The notes under the pieces were generated by a model, which was given only the letters and a program-made list of their open reading frames with translations, did not search any database and was not told the origin of the DNA. The translations under genes were made by a program, and so were the position numbers. 6,228 nt of DNA, from the NCBI GenBank assembly GCA_029975915.1, contig JARKOC010000299.1, positions 1 through 6,228 on the forward strand, in the 5' to 3' direction. Shown here in pieces: positions 5,386-6,228 of the stretch. This stretch comes from Bryobacteraceae bacterium. GTDB lineage: Bacteria > Acidobacteriota > Terriglobia > Bryobacterales > Bryobacteraceae. Position 1 is the stretch's first letter. Every line of letters begins with the position of its first letter.

Positions 5386-5549
5386 CAACGAAAACAAAAA
5401 TCATCATCGCGAACTGTGCGATCGTCGCCGGTCTGACGTACTCAGCCTTGACGGGTGCAGAACCGCGAATCATAGGGATCGTCGGCATACTGCTCCTCGT
5501 CGGCGCGAACCTACTGATTGTCATCAAGGCCAGACGAACTCGGCCGTAG
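5382..5549 (+). CDS. Second tiny two-helix membrane protein
   Basis: This 55-residue gene starts at ATG 5382, which overlaps the preceding stop (ATGA), and ends with TAG at 5547-5549. Its two hydrophobic segments are about 6-23 (KIIIANCAIVAGLTYSAL) and 30-48 (IIGIVGILLLVGANLLIVI). The tail is basic (KARRTRP). Topology, size and the position of an Asn near the end of each helix echo its upstream neighbour, so the two may be diverged duplicates or two subunits of one immunity complex. It has ordinary GC-rich codon use, unlike the neighbour. No clear Shine-Dalgarno sequence is present, so coupled translation is likely. It could instead be the immunity gene of a tip that has since been lost. Beyond it, Rhs-like coding sequence begins within about 25 nt. 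Confidence 0.7.
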   Translation: MTTKTKIIIANCAIVAGLTYSALTGAEPRIIGIVGILLLVGANLLIVIKARRTRP

Positions 5550-5569
5550 AGCGCATCTGTGAGAGCCCT

Positions 5570-5899
5570 GTGCCGAGATTCGAGACCCAGACCTGGAACC
5601 ACCGGCTCCAGGCCACCGGTATCTCGCGCGGATCGGCCTTCTCTCTCACCTACGCCTATTGCGCGTCCGGCGCGTCGTGCGCGACCAACAACGGCAACGT
5701 GGTTTCGCAGACCATCGGCCATGCCGCAGGCGCGGTGCAGAACTACACCTTCGACACGCTTGGGCGGCTGGCGGCGGCCTCGGAGAGCTCGGCATGGAGC
5801 CGCTCGTTTGACGCCGACCAGTGGCGTATGGCCCGAAAACTCGAACGGCCTCAAGTGCTTGACAAGGCGAGCTTTGCATCTCGTTTCGAGGCCCGCTGA
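5570..5899 (+). pseudogene. Internal rhs fragment, truncated on both sides
   Basis: The frame encodes Rhs-type sequence: TWNHRLQATGI, SLTYAYCASGASCATNNGNV, VSQTI, a YD repeat (YTFDTLGRLAAASE) and SRSFDADQW. These belong to the part of an Rhs protein just before the last YD repeats. Similarity stops after Gln-Trp (5819-5824). The remaining codons up to the stop at 5899 (RMARKLERPQV and so on) are not Rhs-like. No start with a Shine-Dalgarno sequence is present; GTG at 5570 is simply the first start and the frame is open upstream into the preceding gene. The 5' portion and core are missing. I read it as an rhs remnant interrupted by the mobile element that follows. In an intact gene this piece would precede the sequence that starts at 2719. 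Confidence 0.7.
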
Positions 5900-6228
5900 A
5901 TTCCTACTTTGGGCGGAAAACTACGCCCCCAAGCGCGCCGCGGACGTTGAGGATCACGCGGCAGACACGCCAAGACCCGATGCTGCGCACACCTCCGGCA
6001 CCTGAATTCCCAAACTGGCCGCGATGGCCGACCGCCAGACTGCCGGGTCAAGCCGCGTCGCGGTAGTAGTAGTTCAGCATGCCGCCGAGGCGCTGCCGCC
6101 GCCGGACAGTGCCTGACGCGCCGAGGTGGCCAGCTTCGGGGCAGATGATCCGGTTCGACAGGCCCTGATGATTCCGCTCGGCGTGATAGTGCTCCACGAA
6201 ATTCTGAACGGCTGCGCGCAGGGACGCC
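5825..6228 (-). mobile_element. 3' part of an insertion sequence (other end outside window)
   Basis: A transposase C-terminus lies on the minus strand (6048-6228). About 220 nt of sequence without a convincing gene separate it from the point where Rhs similarity stops (5824/5825). This is best read as the element's 3' non-coding end, so the terminus may be near 5825. The opposite end lies beyond the window, so terminal inverted repeats and target duplication cannot be checked. Open frames on either strand between 5851 and 6047 look like noise. Confidence 0.55.
6048..6228 (-). CDS. Integrase-core (DDE) transposase, C-terminal 59 residues, 5'-truncated by window edge
   Basis: Read on the minus strand, the last 59 codons give ASLRAAVQNFVEHYHAERNH followed by QGLSNRII, a TVRRRQRLGGMLNYYYRDAA end and a TGA stop (6048-6050). 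The helix with YH.ERNHQGL is the usual end of an rve/integrase catalytic domain, after the last acidic residue of the DDE triad. The RLGGMLNYYYRDAA terminus is characteristic of integrase-type transposases I remember from Acidobacteriota and related soil bacteria. The catalytic residues are outside the window, so activity cannot be judged. Orientation is opposite to all the toxin genes. Confidence 0.85.
   Translation of the reverse strand, partial: ASLRAAVQNFVEHYHAERNHQGLSNRIICPEAGHLGASGTVRRRQRLGGMLNYYYRDAA

Noticed and set aside
5291..5854. Minus-strand open frame of 187 codons over the small membrane genes and rhs fragment
   Set aside because: It is low-complexity, Arg/Ala-rich and antisense to well-supported + strand coding sequence, with no recognisable domain.
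5851..6051. Open frames on both strands between the rhs fragment and the transposase
   Set aside because: They are Arg/Pro-rich with no family resemblance. They are most simply the non-coding end of the insertion sequence.

Overview
The window is a cluster of C-terminal tips of Rhs (YD-repeat) polymorphic toxins, each followed by one or more small genes that look like immunity genes. Almost everything reads on the + strand. The DNA is GC-rich apart from a clearly AT-richer island near 5190-5380. The Rhs core dialect (TGKERDAETGLDYFGARYF, GAQGRFTSPD, NNPL..VDPDG) and the integrase-type transposase ending in RLGGMLNYYYRDAA resemble what I remember from Acidobacteriota such as the Solibacter/Bryobacter group. 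That assignment is from memory and only moderately sure.

Layout: cassette 1 (1-1403) has an Rhs tip with a hydrolase-like C-terminal domain and a three-helix membrane protein. Cassette 2 (1360-2606) has an Rhs tip with a possible RNase-type domain and a soluble Cys-rich immunity candidate. Cassette 3 (2659-4418) has a longer 3' Rhs piece with YD repeats and the DHLGSTR segment, a C-terminal domain of unknown activity, and a membrane-anchored, possibly acyl-carrier-like immunity candidate. Cassette 4 (4415-5549) has a very short Rhs tip with a Gly/Ala-rich hydrophobic domain and two tiny two-helix membrane proteins. A 5' Rhs fragment follows (5570-5824) and stops abruptly. The last part (about 5825-6228) looks like the 3' end of an insertion sequence with a minus-strand transposase cut by the window edge.

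Each cassette carries the same 90-nt core block at 155-244, 1432-1521, 3223-3312 and 4439-4528. Cassettes 3 and 4 share 66 identical bases there. From 2731 to 5549, five genes are chained by ATGA or TAATG stop/start overlaps. Toxin and immunity translation are therefore probably coupled, and the core block can act as in-frame homology for swapping tips. No gene here has a complete Rhs shell, secretion signal or PAAR domain. I read the window as a bank of displaced (orphan) Rhs tips beside or downstream of a main rhs gene outside it, partly broken by a transposon. Activities given for the C-terminal domains are inferences from residue patterns; the cassette architecture and overlaps are directly visible.
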